A stretch of DNA of 64,000 bases from Dehalococcoidia bacterium. GTDB lineage: Bacteria > Chloroflexota > Dehalococcoidia > DSTF01 > JACRBR01. Of this stretch, positions 22,617-31,326 are shown piece by piece. The number at the start of each line of letters is the position of its first letter. Within the stretch, counting starts at the first letter, position 1. The translations under genes were made by a program, and so were the position numbers. The stretch covers positions 53,011-117,010 of the forward strand of contig JAKFYB010000017.1 in the NCBI GenBank assembly GCA_021731085.1. The letters run 5' to 3'. The notes under the pieces were generated by a model. The model was not told the origin of the DNA and ran no database searches. It was given only the letters and a program-made list of their open reading frames with translations.

Positions 22617-24472
22617 ATCGCAGCGGGTGCGATCGGAAGGTAACCGACGATCGCTTCGAAGTGATCGAGCGCTGTGCGGTCGTCGGATGTGATGCCGCGG
22701 AGTGGCTCGTCTGCCAGCTTCCGGCGTACGAAGTAGCGGGCGATCACGGCCTTGCGGCCGCTGCTTTTGTGTTCGAGCTCCCACGCTGCTTCTTCGACGA
22801 GCAGCGCCGCCTGCGCAACGTCCGCCATGAAGGCTGTGAGGCGGCGAGCGTGCAACAGGCGCTGATCCTGCGGCGCTTTGTCGAGATACGCGATGGCTTC
22901 GCGGCACTCATCGACGGAGCGTCCGACCTGCGACGCCGTTCCCGCGAGCGCGGGGTGTTCGGCCGTGCCGAGTGATTGTTCTACGCGTGCGAACAGCGCG
23001 TCGTCCGCGTGCTCCTTCTGCATCGCGCGAAGGACGTCGAGGCAGATGATGTTCTCGGTGCCCTCCCAGATTGGGTGGCACTGCGCGTCGCGAAGCTGGC
23101 GCGCGACGGGCCAGTTCTCGATGTACCCGTTACCGCCGTGCATCTCGACCGCCTGTGACGCCAACTCGACGCCTTTGCGTGTGCATCGGAACTTCGCGAG
23201 CGGCACGAGGATGCGGTAGAGGCGGCGTGACTCCTCGTCGCGGCGGCCGCCCGCTTCTGCCGCTTCAAACGCGAGCGCGCACCCGGCCTCGACCTCGATG
23301 GCCATATCGACGAGCGTCTCGCGCACGAGGGGGTAGTCGGCGATGAGCTGGCCGAAGGCGCTGCGGTGGTGCGCATAGATCGCCGCTTCGACGAATGAGC
23401 GACGCATGATGCCGAGGCCCATAAGCGCGACCCCGAATCGCGAGCCCTGTACCATCTCCATCATGCGGTTGATGCCGCGGCCATCGCTCGCCGCGCCGTC
23501 GTCGGCCGACGCCGATCCGGAGCGCGGGCCTTCAGCCCGCGCGGTGTGGGGCGCTTCACCCGCCTCGCGACCCATGAGGTACGCCTCGGCGTCGATGAAA
23601 TCGACTTCGCCGGTAGGCACGGACTTCGTGCCGAGCTTGTCTTTGAGGCGGCGGATGTGGGTGCCGTTGCGCGTCCCGTCGCTGCGCCACTTCGGCACCA
23701 TGAACGTCGCCAGGCCGCCGAGGCCTGCGCGGCCGCCTTCCGGGCGCGCGAGGGTGAGGATTGCTTCGGCGTCGAGGTTCGAGCAGAACCACTTGGCGCC
23801 GTTGATGCGCCATGTGCCGTCGCCCGCCTCGGGCGGCGCCTTCGTGGCCGTGCATTCGCTCGATGCGAGGTCGCTGCCGCCGCGGACCTCCGTCATGAAC
23901 ATGCCGCCCGCCCACGCCTCGCCGAAGTTCATCGCCGTGAGGTGGGGGAGGAAGAGGTCCTTGATGTGTGGCGGTGCGTGCCGGTTGATGACGCCGGCGG
24001 CGCTCGACGTCATGCCGATGCCGCAGGCCATGCCTGTGTCGGCCTGGTTCAGCAGGTAGAGGAAGCCGGTTTGAACGACAGGAGGGATGTGGCCGGCGCT
24101 TGTGTTCTTCGCCTCGTCCGTCCAGCGGAGGCCGAGGAAGCCGTTGTCCCAGAGGTCGCGCTTGTTATCGAGAGCGCTCTGGTGGTGGACGACCTCGTTC
24201 ACCTCGACGCCCCAGTGGTCGAACTTCTCGAGCCGTGGTGGGTTCTTGTCGGTGAGCTCGGAGCGGGGGGCGAGGCGCTCGCCGATGACGCTGCCCATGT
24301 TCTGGAGGTGCTTTTCGGCGAAGGTGCGGTCGTCCTTGTGGGCGAGGCGCTCGACGAGCTGGCGGAGGTTGGGGTCTGCGTCCCACCAGCTCTGGCCGAT
24401 GGCGGCGTCCATATTGGCGTAGTCGATGGCTGGAGCGTCGCCGGTGCGGGTGCTGTGAGTGGGAGCGGTCAT
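22613..24472 (-). CDS. Acyl-CoA dehydrogenase, AidB-like
   Basis: A 619-residue protein with the three acyl-CoA dehydrogenase domains: helical N-terminus, the beta domain with FMTEVRGGSDL and WFCSNLDAEAILT, and the C-terminal helices with QAVEMHGGNGYIENWPVARQLRDAQCHPIWEGTENI. The RGGSD and HGGNGY signatures resemble AidB and related long enzymes. It would use FAD to oxidise an acyl-CoA, or bind DNA as AidB does. A hairpin repeat at 23522-23542 is read through in frame and adds an Arg/Gly/Ser/Ala-rich loop before the MMEMVQGSRFG helix. Confidence 0.85.
   Translation of the reverse strand: MTAPTHSTRTGDAPAIDYANMDAAIGQSWWDADPNLRQLVERLAHKDDRTFAEKHLQNMGSVIGERLAPRSELTDKNPPRLEKFDHWGVEVNEVVHHQSALDNKRDLWDNGFLGLRWTDEAKNTSAGHIPPVVQTGFLYLLNQADTGMACGIGMTSSAAGVINRHAPPHIKDLFLPHLTAMNFGEAWAGGMFMTEVRGGSDLASSECTATKAPPEAGDGTWRINGAKWFCSNLDAEAILTLARPEGGRAGLGGLATFMVPKWRSDGTRNGTHIRRLKDKLGTKSVPTGEVDFIDAEAYLMGREAGEAPHTARAEGPRSGSASADDGAASDGRGINRMMEMVQGSRFGVALMGLGIMRRSFVEAAIYAHHRSAFGQLIADYPLVRETLVDMAIEVEAGCALAFEAAEAGGRRDEESRRLYRILVPLAKFRCTRKGVELASQAVEMHGGNGYIENWPVARQLRDAQCHPIWEGTENIICLDVLRAMQKEHADDALFARVEQSLGTAEHPALAGTASQVGRSVDECREAIAYLDKAPQDQRLLHARRLTAFMADVAQAALLVEEAAWELEHKSSGRKAVIARYFVRRKLADEPLRGITSDDRTALDHFEAIVGYLPIAPAAI
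23522..23542. repeat. REP-like hairpin inside the acyl-CoA dehydrogenase gene
   Basis: GCGCGGGC and GCCCGCGC form a perfect 8 bp stem around CTTCA. The same core with the same CCGGAG lead-in recurs at 61671-61694. It lies within the coding frame and encodes a low-complexity loop. Confidence 0.65.
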
Positions 24473-24898
24473 GGTCGGCCTCGGTCAGATTCCAGAAAAA
24501 ACGGTGCAGAAAAAAGTTTCCGAATAATAAGTCGTTAAGTGATCAATTGTTCGATTTCGAGACGCGGTTGCTTGTGGTCCTTCATAGCCAGCCTACGGCA
24601 GCCTCGCGTCAGCGGGTGTCGTTTCGTGGGTGCAGGATACGGGAATCAGGCCCTGCGTCGCGAAAACCGATCGCCGCTACGTTTGGCCCGCAAGGTCGCG
24701 GATGCGATCTCCACAATCAGCGTCTGTTGCAACTCTCCTTTCTTAGGCTCTTCTTAGTTGGCTCACAGAAGCGCCTCACCGATGCACCGAACAATGCATG
24801 CGGTGGACGCCACTGTGCGCCCGACGAAACAGAGGGCGGTCTCAGGAGAAGGTCACTGATGTGGCGCGCCTGGAAACTGAGAGGCCTCGGAGGAAGAG
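24473..24898. other. Divergent intergenic region (426 bp)
   Basis: No gene is supported. The part next to the dehydrogenase (24485-24560) is AT-rich, with short palindromes TGATCA and CAATTG, and probably holds its promoter. The part before the efflux operon ends in GAGGAAGAG, a good ribosome site for the ATG at 24899. Confidence 0.5.
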
Positions 24899-27046
24899 AT
24901 GAGTGATGTGACGTTGCGCGGAGCCGCACCGGCGGCCGGCGAATTCGATGAGTCCTGGTTCGAGGAAGGGACCAAGCGCAAGCGCGGTCGATGGATTGTG
25001 TTGTTCGGCCTCGGCGTGGTCGCGGTCCTCGTGGGACTCGCCGTATGGAATTGGCAATTTCGTGGTGGCGGAGAGGCTGAGGTTGCCGACGAGGTCGTTA
25101 CCGCGAGTCTGGGAACCATCTCGGACACAATCGAGACGAACGGGACGGTGGCATCGCAGTCACAGACCTCCCTGAGCTTTGAGGGCTCCGGTGACGTCGA
25201 GTCGGTCAACGTGAAGCTCGGTCAGGAGGTCAAGAAGGACGACGTTCTCGCAACACTGGACGCTCCGGAACTCGAGGATGCGGTGCGCCGGGCCGAGATC
25301 AACCTGTACTCGGCACAGCTCCAACTGAACGACCTGCTGAAGGGCGCCGAAGCGAGCGAACTTTCACAGGCGGACGAGAGCTACACACGCGCGCAGTCAA
25401 CGCTGGAGACGGCGCAGAATGCACTGGAAGATCTTCAGGCGGGAGCCACCGCTTCTGCCGTTAGCGCGGCGCAACAGAAGGTGTACGACGCCGAAGCGTC
25501 GCTGGCGATGATGCAGCAAGCACGCAGCGAGCTGGACAGCACGACAACAGACGCGGTGGATGCGGCGGGCGCCGCTCTGGACAAGGCGGAGGCGTCAGAG
25601 ACGACCGCGGAAAAGCAGCTGACCGATGCCGAGAACGCACTGGAGGTTGCGGAAGCGCAACTGAAGGGCGCTGAAGCCGCGTACTGTCCCGATAGCGGTG
25701 TGAGCTTCTGCGGCTCCGCCAAGGTGCCGTTGCCCGCATCCGACATGTCGGCCTTGCTGGCAGTTGCCTCAGGGAGCGACCTCGATCGGGCGAAGCCGGC
25801 GAGCGCCGTGCTCGACGCTAGCACGACGTACGACCAACGCGCGACGGCGGTGGACAGCGCGGAGGACGCGGTGAGCGCCGCGCAGGACGGCGTCAGCGAT
25901 GCCGAGGATGCGCTGAACGACGCACAGGCGGGGCCATCAGCGGCCGAGATCAAGTCCGCGGACGCTAGTGTCTCGTCAGCAGAACTGGCGCTAACTGTTG
26001 CGCAGACTGACCTCGCCGACGTGCGGGATGGCGCGGACGCCGACGACATTCGCGCGGCGGAGCTAGAGGTGACGAGCGCGGAGGCAGGCCTCCGGTCGGC
26101 GGACGCACAACGAGACGAAGCATACGCGGGTGCTGATGACGACGAAATTTCGACCCAACGCGGCCAGGTCGAGTTGGCGCAGCTCACGCTCGACGAAGCG
26201 GAGCGCGGCTTGGAGCAAGCGCAAATCATCGCGCCATTCAACGGCTCGGTCGCGGACCTCAACATCAAGGTTGGCGACACGGCCGGGAGCTCGAGCGGAT
26301 CAAGTGGTGACGCGGCCGCGGCCATCATCCTCAACACACCGAACGCATTGGTGATCGAACTCGCCGTCAATGAGTCGGACCTCGCGAATGTCGAGGTAGG
26401 TCAGACGGGCACGGTGAGCTTCGATCAGTTCGACGGCTCGACCTACCCGATTACGATAGACGCGGTCGGGAGCAACCCGACGACCACGCAGGGAGTGACG
26501 ACGTACGAGGCGGTCGCGACGGTGGACCTCTCCTCGCCTGTACCCACGCTGCCCAACGGTGGCGCTCTACCCGAGGGATTCACTCTGCCCGAAGGCTTCA
26601 CGCCGCCCGAAGGCGTTGATATTCCAGACGACATCGCGGCACGCTTCCAGGGAGCTCAAGGTAGTGCAGAGGACGGCGAGCAAGCCAAGCCTGCGCCCGG
26701 CATGACGGGCACGGTCACGATCACGATCGAAGAGCAGACGGATGTCATCGTAGTGCCATCGAACGCAATTCAGCAGGATGGGCCGCAGCAGGTCATCGAA
26801 GTCGAGGCGGAGTCCGGCGAGCGGCAGCGCCTCGTCGTGGAGACTGGTCTATCCGACGGAACCCAGACGGCAATCACTGCGGGCCTCGAAGAAGGACAGA
26901 TGGTCGTGGTCCCGGCGGCTACGGGGACCGGGAAAACCAACACCGGGCAAGCCCCTGCGGGTGGCTTCCAGTTTGGAGGCGGTGGTCCCGGTGGTGGCGG
27001 AGGCGGCCCGGGGGGTGGCTTCGCCCCGGGAGGTGGCGGCCAATGA
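24899..27046 (+). CDS. Periplasmic adaptor-type membrane fusion protein (HlyD/MacA-like)
   Basis: A 715-residue protein with one membrane anchor (about residues 32-52). A biotinyl-lipoyl half (SQTSLSFEGSGDVESVNVKLGQEVKKDDVLATLD) precedes a very long Ala/Glu/Asp-rich coiled-coil stretch (about 125-440). The second lipoyl half (AQIIAPFNGSVADLNIKVGDTAG) and beta-barrel parts follow, and the last 40 residues are Gly-rich. The protein is about twice the length of MacA because of the extended coiled coil and an LPEGFTLPEGFTPPEG repeat near 555. It overlaps the ABC ATPase gene (ATGA), so it serves the same pump. Confidence 0.85.
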   Translation: MSDVTLRGAAPAAGEFDESWFEEGTKRKRGRWIVLFGLGVVAVLVGLAVWNWQFRGGGEAEVADEVVTASLGTISDTIETNGTVASQSQTSLSFEGSGDVESVNVKLGQEVKKDDVLATLDAPELEDAVRRAEINLYSAQLQLNDLLKGAEASELSQADESYTRAQSTLETAQNALEDLQAGATASAVSAAQQKVYDAEASLAMMQQARSELDSTTTDAVDAAGAALDKAEASETTAEKQLTDAENALEVAEAQLKGAEAAYCPDSGVSFCGSAKVPLPASDMSALLAVASGSDLDRAKPASAVLDASTTYDQRATAVDSAEDAVSAAQDGVSDAEDALNDAQAGPSAAEIKSADASVSSAELALTVAQTDLADVRDGADADDIRAAELEVTSAEAGLRSADAQRDEAYAGADDDEISTQRGQVELAQLTLDEAERGLEQAQIIAPFNGSVADLNIKVGDTAGSSSGSSGDAAAAIILNTPNALVIELAVNESDLANVEVGQTGTVSFDQFDGSTYPITIDAVGSNPTTTQGVTTYEAVATVDLSSPVPTLPNGGALPEGFTLPEGFTPPEGVDIPDDIAARFQGAQGSAEDGEQAKPAPGMTGTVTITIEEQTDVIVVPSNAIQQDGPQQVIEVEAESGERQRLVVETGLSDGTQTAITAGLEEGQMVVVPAATGTGKTNTGQAPAGGFQFGGGGPGGGGGGPGGGFAPGGGGQ

Positions 27047-27810
27047 TCCGGCTTCGAAACGTGGTGAAGCTGTACAGGGCCGGCTCGGTCGTAGTCCCCG
27101 CGCTGCGCGGCATCACTCTGGATATCGAGCGTGGTGACTTCGTCTCGATCATCGGATCTTCGGGCTCCGGGAAGTCGACGCTGATGAACATCATCGGCTG
27201 CCTTGACCGACCGACGCGAGGGACATTCGAACTCGCCGGACACGACGTAAGCAAGCTTTCGGACGATCAACTCGCCTACGCGCGTGGCCGCCAGATCGGG
27301 TTCGTGTTCCAGGCGTTCAATCTGCTGCCTCGAATGAGTGCGCTGGAGCAAGTCGAGCTGCCGTTGACCTACCGAGGCGGGAAGAACCAACGGCGTAGCG
27401 CGATGAAGGCACTCGCGGACGTCGGGCTGGGCGACCGCATGCATCACAAGCCGAACCAGCTCTCAGGCGGCCAACAGCAGCGAGTGGCGATCGCGCGAGC
27501 ACTCGTCGGTGAGCCCAGCGTGATCCTGGCTGACGAGCCAACGGGCGCGCTCGACACCAAGACGACCGCTGACGTGATGGATATTTTCGTCCGGCTCAAT
27601 AGGGTGCAAGGCATGACGGTGATCTTCGTCACGCATGAACCAGAGGTAGCCTCGTACACGGATCGAGTAATCCAGCTCCGTGACGGAATGATCGTCAGCG
27701 ATACCGTCGCGACGAGTCCACCGCTTGGCGCCATACAGGAACATGAAGTTCTGTGGGGACCTGGCATCAAGGGGCTTCGGCCCGTCCTGCAATCGGAGGC
27801 GCCGGCATGA
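27043..27810 (+). CDS. ABC transporter ATP-binding protein, MacB/LolD type
   Basis: A 255-residue protein with Walker A GSSGSGKST (about residues 43-51), Q-loop FQAFNLLPRMSALEQVELPL, signature LSGGQQQR and Walker B VILADEPTGALD, followed by the H-loop VTHEPEVA. The LPRMSALENV-type loop is typical of the MacB/LolD/FtsE branch that powers mechanotransmission rather than transport through the membrane. It overlaps the adaptor gene before and the permease gene after. Confidence 0.95.
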   Translation: MIRLRNVVKLYRAGSVVVPALRGITLDIERGDFVSIIGSSGSGKSTLMNIIGCLDRPTRGTFELAGHDVSKLSDDQLAYARGRQIGFVFQAFNLLPRMSALEQVELPLTYRGGKNQRRSAMKALADVGLGDRMHHKPNQLSGGQQQRVAIARALVGEPSVILADEPTGALDTKTTADVMDIFVRLNRVQGMTVIFVTHEPEVASYTDRVIQLRDGMIVSDTVATSPPLGAIQEHEVLWGPGIKGLRPVLQSEAPA

Positions 27811-29072
27811 TGCTCTACAAGATGATGCGTTCTGCTGTGTCAGAGCTCGGTGTTAACAAGCTAAGGACGGCGCTCACGATGCTGGGCATAGTCATTGGTG
27901 TGGGCGCCGTGATCGCGCTCATGTCCGTCGGTCAGGGCGCGAGCAAAGGCATTGCTGCCGAAGTGAACGCCCTCGGCAGCAACCTACTCTTCGTCGAGCC
28001 GGGCGCGCCGGGGGAGGAGACCGACACAGAAGGGTTTTCTACAGCCTCATTCACGCTCACAGCGGACGACGTAGAGGCGCTTCGCCAATCGACAGCACTT
28101 CCGAATGTTGAGGCGGTAAGCGCCGTCTCACAGATTCCACTCGACTCGCAGGTCACGGCGGGTGGCAACACGGCGCAGGTGACGATGACAGCTACGGACG
28201 AGTACTTCATGGCCGTCCGTGATTTTGAGCTTGAGGCCGGATCGTATTTTTCAGCTCAGGATCTCGACCGCAAGACCCGCAACACCGTGCTTGGCTCGCA
28301 GACGGCGATCGATCTCTTTGGAAGCGCCGAGGCGGCAATTGGACAGAAGGTACGCATCAATTTCGGCCCATTCTCGCTTGACCTTACTGTGATCGGCGTC
28401 ATGAAAGAACGCGGCGCTTCGGGTGAAGGCAGTGAGGATGAGCAGATGTTCATGCCGCTCTCGACATTCCAGGCGCGCGTGCCCTTCGCTCGGAGCCCTA
28501 CAGGTGGCCAGTCTGTCAGCCAGATTGTGATCAAGGTTGATGATTCGGGAAAGGTCGACAGCTCGGCGGAACAAGTCAGGTCTGTGCTGTTGACCGAGCA
28601 TGACTTCAGTGAGGACTTCACTGTAAAGACGCAGAACGACCTGAAGTCCACCGCGGAAAACGTGGGGAAAGTGATGACGATCTTGCTGGGCGCCATCGCT
28701 GGCATCTCTCTCTTCGTTGGCGGCATCGGGATCATGAACATCATGCTGGTGTCGGTCTCGGAGCGGACGCGAGAGATCGGCATTCGTAAGGCTGTCGGAG
28801 CGCGGCGAAATGACATTTTGACCCAGTTCATCGTCGAGACGGTTGTCGTGACGCTGCTTGGCGGCCTGGTCGGCGTCGCATTGGGTGTAACGGTGGCACT
28901 CACGATCGACGGGCACGAGTTCGGGACTGGCTCGTCGATCGGGACGGCGGTAACGCCGCTCAGCGTCGGCATCGCGTTTTTCGTATCGGCGATCATTGGG
29001 CTGTTTTTCGGCATCTATCCCGCCTTCCGCGCGTCGCGGTTGGATCCGATCGAAGCCCTTCGCACTGAGTGA
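27807..29072 (+). CDS. ABC transporter permease, MacB/FtsX type
   Basis: The ATG at 27807 (MMLYKMMRS) overlaps the ATPase stop and gives 421 residues. There is an N-terminal helix (TALTMLGIVIGVGAVIALMSVGQGA), a large extracytoplasmic MacB_PCD domain, then three C-terminal helices with IGIRKAVGARRNDILTQFIVE and YPAFRASRLDPIEALRTE, both classic MacB signatures. Together with the preceding two genes it forms a MacAB-like exporter; the substrate (antibiotic, lipoprotein or peptide) is unknown. Confidence 0.93.
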   Translation: MMLYKMMRSAVSELGVNKLRTALTMLGIVIGVGAVIALMSVGQGASKGIAAEVNALGSNLLFVEPGAPGEETDTEGFSTASFTLTADDVEALRQSTALPNVEAVSAVSQIPLDSQVTAGGNTAQVTMTATDEYFMAVRDFELEAGSYFSAQDLDRKTRNTVLGSQTAIDLFGSAEAAIGQKVRINFGPFSLDLTVIGVMKERGASGEGSEDEQMFMPLSTFQARVPFARSPTGGQSVSQIVIKVDDSGKVDSSAEQVRSVLLTEHDFSEDFTVKTQNDLKSTAENVGKVMTILLGAIAGISLFVGGIGIMNIMLVSVSERTREIGIRKAVGARRNDILTQFIVETVVVTLLGGLVGVALGVTVALTIDGHEFGTGSSIGTAVTPLSVGIAFFVSAIIGLFFGIYPAFRASRLDPIEALRTE

Positions 29073-29104
29073 TTGAAGCACGCCTTTAGTCTTGAGTGAT
29101 GTGG

Positions 29105-30814
29105 TCAGTGCGCGTTGGTTGGATGCGTGCTTCGGCCGTCGGGCGCGTCAATGGATGCAATGGCACAGCGCGTGTGCTCGAAGACATTCTCCGGCCCTAG
29201 CTTTGTAAAGATGCCGAACTTGTCGATCACGGGATACAGGTCGGGTTGGATCGCGGTGAGGATGATGCGTCCCCCATGAGACTGTCTATGTTCGATGATG
29301 CCCTCGAGCGTGAGAAGGCCGGACGTGTCGACGTGATGCACGTCCTTCATACGGAGGATGAGAGGATCCTTGGCATCGCCGCTGAGCTCGTATTCGAAAG
29401 CAGCGGCTGAATGGAACGAGAGCATTCCCTGCGCGGTGAAGAACGCAATGTCCCTTCTCGTCTGGATGAGTTCACTCAGTTCGGGAGACACCTGCTTGAT
29501 GCGCCCAGTCTCATCCGGGAGCAGTTCCTCGGCGGCAGGGAGCTTCACGAGTCGCGAGAGTAGAAGGACGGCAGAAGCAACGATGCCGAACGCGATCGCG
29601 TACGTCAGATCAAAGAAGAGCGTGATTCCCGCAGTCGCAAGCAACACCGCTACGTCTTCCCGTGGCGCTCGTTGCACCAGACGCCTGAGTTCTGGCACCT
29701 CGGCAATGTTCCACGCGACAACGACGAGGACGGCAGAAAGGGTGGCGAGCGGTACGTGCACGGCGAGGCCACCGGCCAGCAGTGTCACTGACAGCACAGT
29801 GAGCGAATGGAACACGCCCGTGAGCCTCGTGGCTGCTCCATTTCGGATACCCGCCGCCGTCCGCGCGATAGCCGCAGTGGCGGGAATTCCGCCCATGATT
29901 GGTGACACAATGTTCGCGAGGCCCTGGCCGAACAACTCTCGGTTGGAGTCGTGACGCGTCGATGTCGGAGCCATCCCGTCAGCGACGACCGCGCTCAGCA
30001 GCGATTCGATGGCACCCAGTACCGCAACGCTGAATGCGATGGGCAATAGATCGAACACTAGCCCTGTATCAACGAAGGCGAGCGTTGGCATCGGTAGTCC
30101 GCGTGGGATCTCGCCGTACTTGCTGCCTACCGTCGGCGTATCGATCCCAAGTGTCCACGTCACTGCGGTGATTCCAACAACTGCGACGAGGATGGCGGGA
30201 ATGCGATCTATGCGCGGTGTGCGCTGCCATGCGATCAAGAGCACAAGCGTCGCGAGACCGACGGCAGGCGTGGCGAATCCAACCGTGCTCAGATGCGATA
30301 AGGAGTCTGCAAGCTTTTGGTGGAAATGTTCGAGTGTCGGATCTGTCCCCGTGATGCCGAAGAAGGTGTTGAACTGGCCGAACAAGATTGATAGCGCGAT
30401 GCCGGCTGTGAATCCCAGGACAACCGGACCGGGCATGAATCGCATGTAGCGTCCAAGCTTGAATGCCGACATTGCGAGAAGCATGAGTCCGGCCATCAGT
30501 CCCACGAGCGGCAGTGCTTCCGGCCCATGCGTGAGAACGGTGTGGCTAAGGATTGGTACAAGCGCGGCCGTAGGGCCTGTGATGTTGAATTCGGACCCAC
30601 CAAACACCGCTGCCACGGCTCCAGCAAAGATCGCCGTGTAGAGGCCAGTTGCGGGCGAAACTCCCACAGCGACGGCCAACGCGATCGACAACGGCAGTGC
30701 GATCACGCCGACTACGACTCCGGCTAAGGCATCCCGTCGCATCGAAACGGGATCCGGACGCCAAGCGACGGCAGTCTTGAGGTGATTGGGGAGTGATTGC
30801 GCCGGGCTACCCAA
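29105..30814 (-). CDS. SulP-family anion transporter with STAS domain
   Basis: A 569-residue protein. The membrane part (about residues 20-420) has the SulP patterns ALPLSIALAVAVGVSPATGLYTAIFAG, GGSEFNITGPTAALVPIL, GQGLANIVSPIMGGIPATAAIARTA and NIAEVPELRRL. The C-terminal STAS domain (about 445-545) has ILRMKDVHHVDTSGLLTLEGI. Members import sulfate, bicarbonate or other anions. The divergent ArsR gene 107 bp away may control it, for which there are candidate operator repeats in between. Confidence 0.92.
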   Translation of the reverse strand: MGSPAQSLPNHLKTAVAWRPDPVSMRRDALAGVVVGVIALPLSIALAVAVGVSPATGLYTAIFAGAVAAVFGGSEFNITGPTAALVPILSHTVLTHGPEALPLVGLMAGLMLLAMSAFKLGRYMRFMPGPVVLGFTAGIALSILFGQFNTFFGITGTDPTLEHFHQKLADSLSHLSTVGFATPAVGLATLVLLIAWQRTPRIDRIPAILVAVVGITAVTWTLGIDTPTVGSKYGEIPRGLPMPTLAFVDTGLVFDLLPIAFSVAVLGAIESLLSAVVADGMAPTSTRHDSNRELFGQGLANIVSPIMGGIPATAAIARTAAGIRNGAATRLTGVFHSLTVLSVTLLAGGLAVHVPLATLSAVLVVVAWNIAEVPELRRLVQRAPREDVAVLLATAGITLFFDLTYAIAFGIVASAVLLLSRLVKLPAAEELLPDETGRIKQVSPELSELIQTRRDIAFFTAQGMLSFHSAAAFEYELSGDAKDPLILRMKDVHHVDTSGLLTLEGIIEHRQSHGGRIILTAIQPDLYPVIDKFGIFTKLGPENVFEHTRCAIASIDAPDGRSTHPTNAH

Positions 30815-30852
30815 GTAATTCTTTCCGCTGCGGATCGCAAGCCGGGGCCAAC

Positions 30853-30875
30853 CGAATATGAGAACATTCGAATAT
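30853..30875. promoter_or_regulatory. Candidate ArsR operator between sulP and arsR genes
   Basis: CGAATAT occurs at 30853 and 30869 as a direct repeat, and ATTCGAAT (30866-30873) is a perfect palindrome. The stretch is strikingly AT-rich in the 106 bp divergent gap. Confidence 0.5.
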
Positions 30876-30920
30876 TAGCGGATTAGCACTATTGGGACAA
30901 AGCCAGTAGAATCGGCACAT

Positions 30921-31283
30921 ATGGCTCAGACATTGCAGGAGTTCAAGGCAGAACTGTTTCGCGTTCTGGCGAACCCTATCCGGATTCGCATCCTTGAGAC
31001 GCTGCGCGCGGCCGACAGCCTCACAGTGGGTGAAATCCAGACGCGAGTCGGCGTGGAGGCATCAAACGTATCCCAGCACCTGGGCGTGATGCGTCAGCAC
31101 GGTCTGGTAGTCGCGCGACGGGACGGTACGAGCGTGTGGTACTCAGTCGCGAACCCCCAGTTGTACGAATTGCTCGATGGAGCCAGAGCAATTTTTGAAA
31201 AGCAGGTGCAAGCCCAGTCTCGCATGCTCGAACATGATTCGCCGAACAAGGCGAGTGGCGCACGCAGGAGCGGTGCGAAGTAG
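30921..31283 (+). CDS. ArsR/SmtB-family regulator without metal-binding cysteines
   Basis: A 120-residue protein with a full winged helix: FRVLANPIRIRILETLRAADSLTVGEIQTRVGVEASNVSQHLGVMRQHGLVVARRDGTSVWYSVANPQL. There is no cysteine in the whole protein, so it cannot use the classic ELCVCD metal site and probably senses something else. It is divergent from the SulP transporter, the likely target. The tail is Lys/Arg/Ser-rich. Confidence 0.9.
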   Translation: MAQTLQEFKAELFRVLANPIRIRILETLRAADSLTVGEIQTRVGVEASNVSQHLGVMRQHGLVVARRDGTSVWYSVANPQLYELLDGARAIFEKQVQAQSRMLEHDSPNKASGARRSGAK

Positions 31284-31326
31284 AGGCGTCCACCCCCGCA
31301 GGTCGATCTTGTCAGGCACGATTCCG

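Noticed and set aside
23546..24538. Plus-strand 330-codon frame opposite the acyl-CoA dehydrogenase
   Set aside because: A shadow of the real minus-strand gene with biased composition and no family match.
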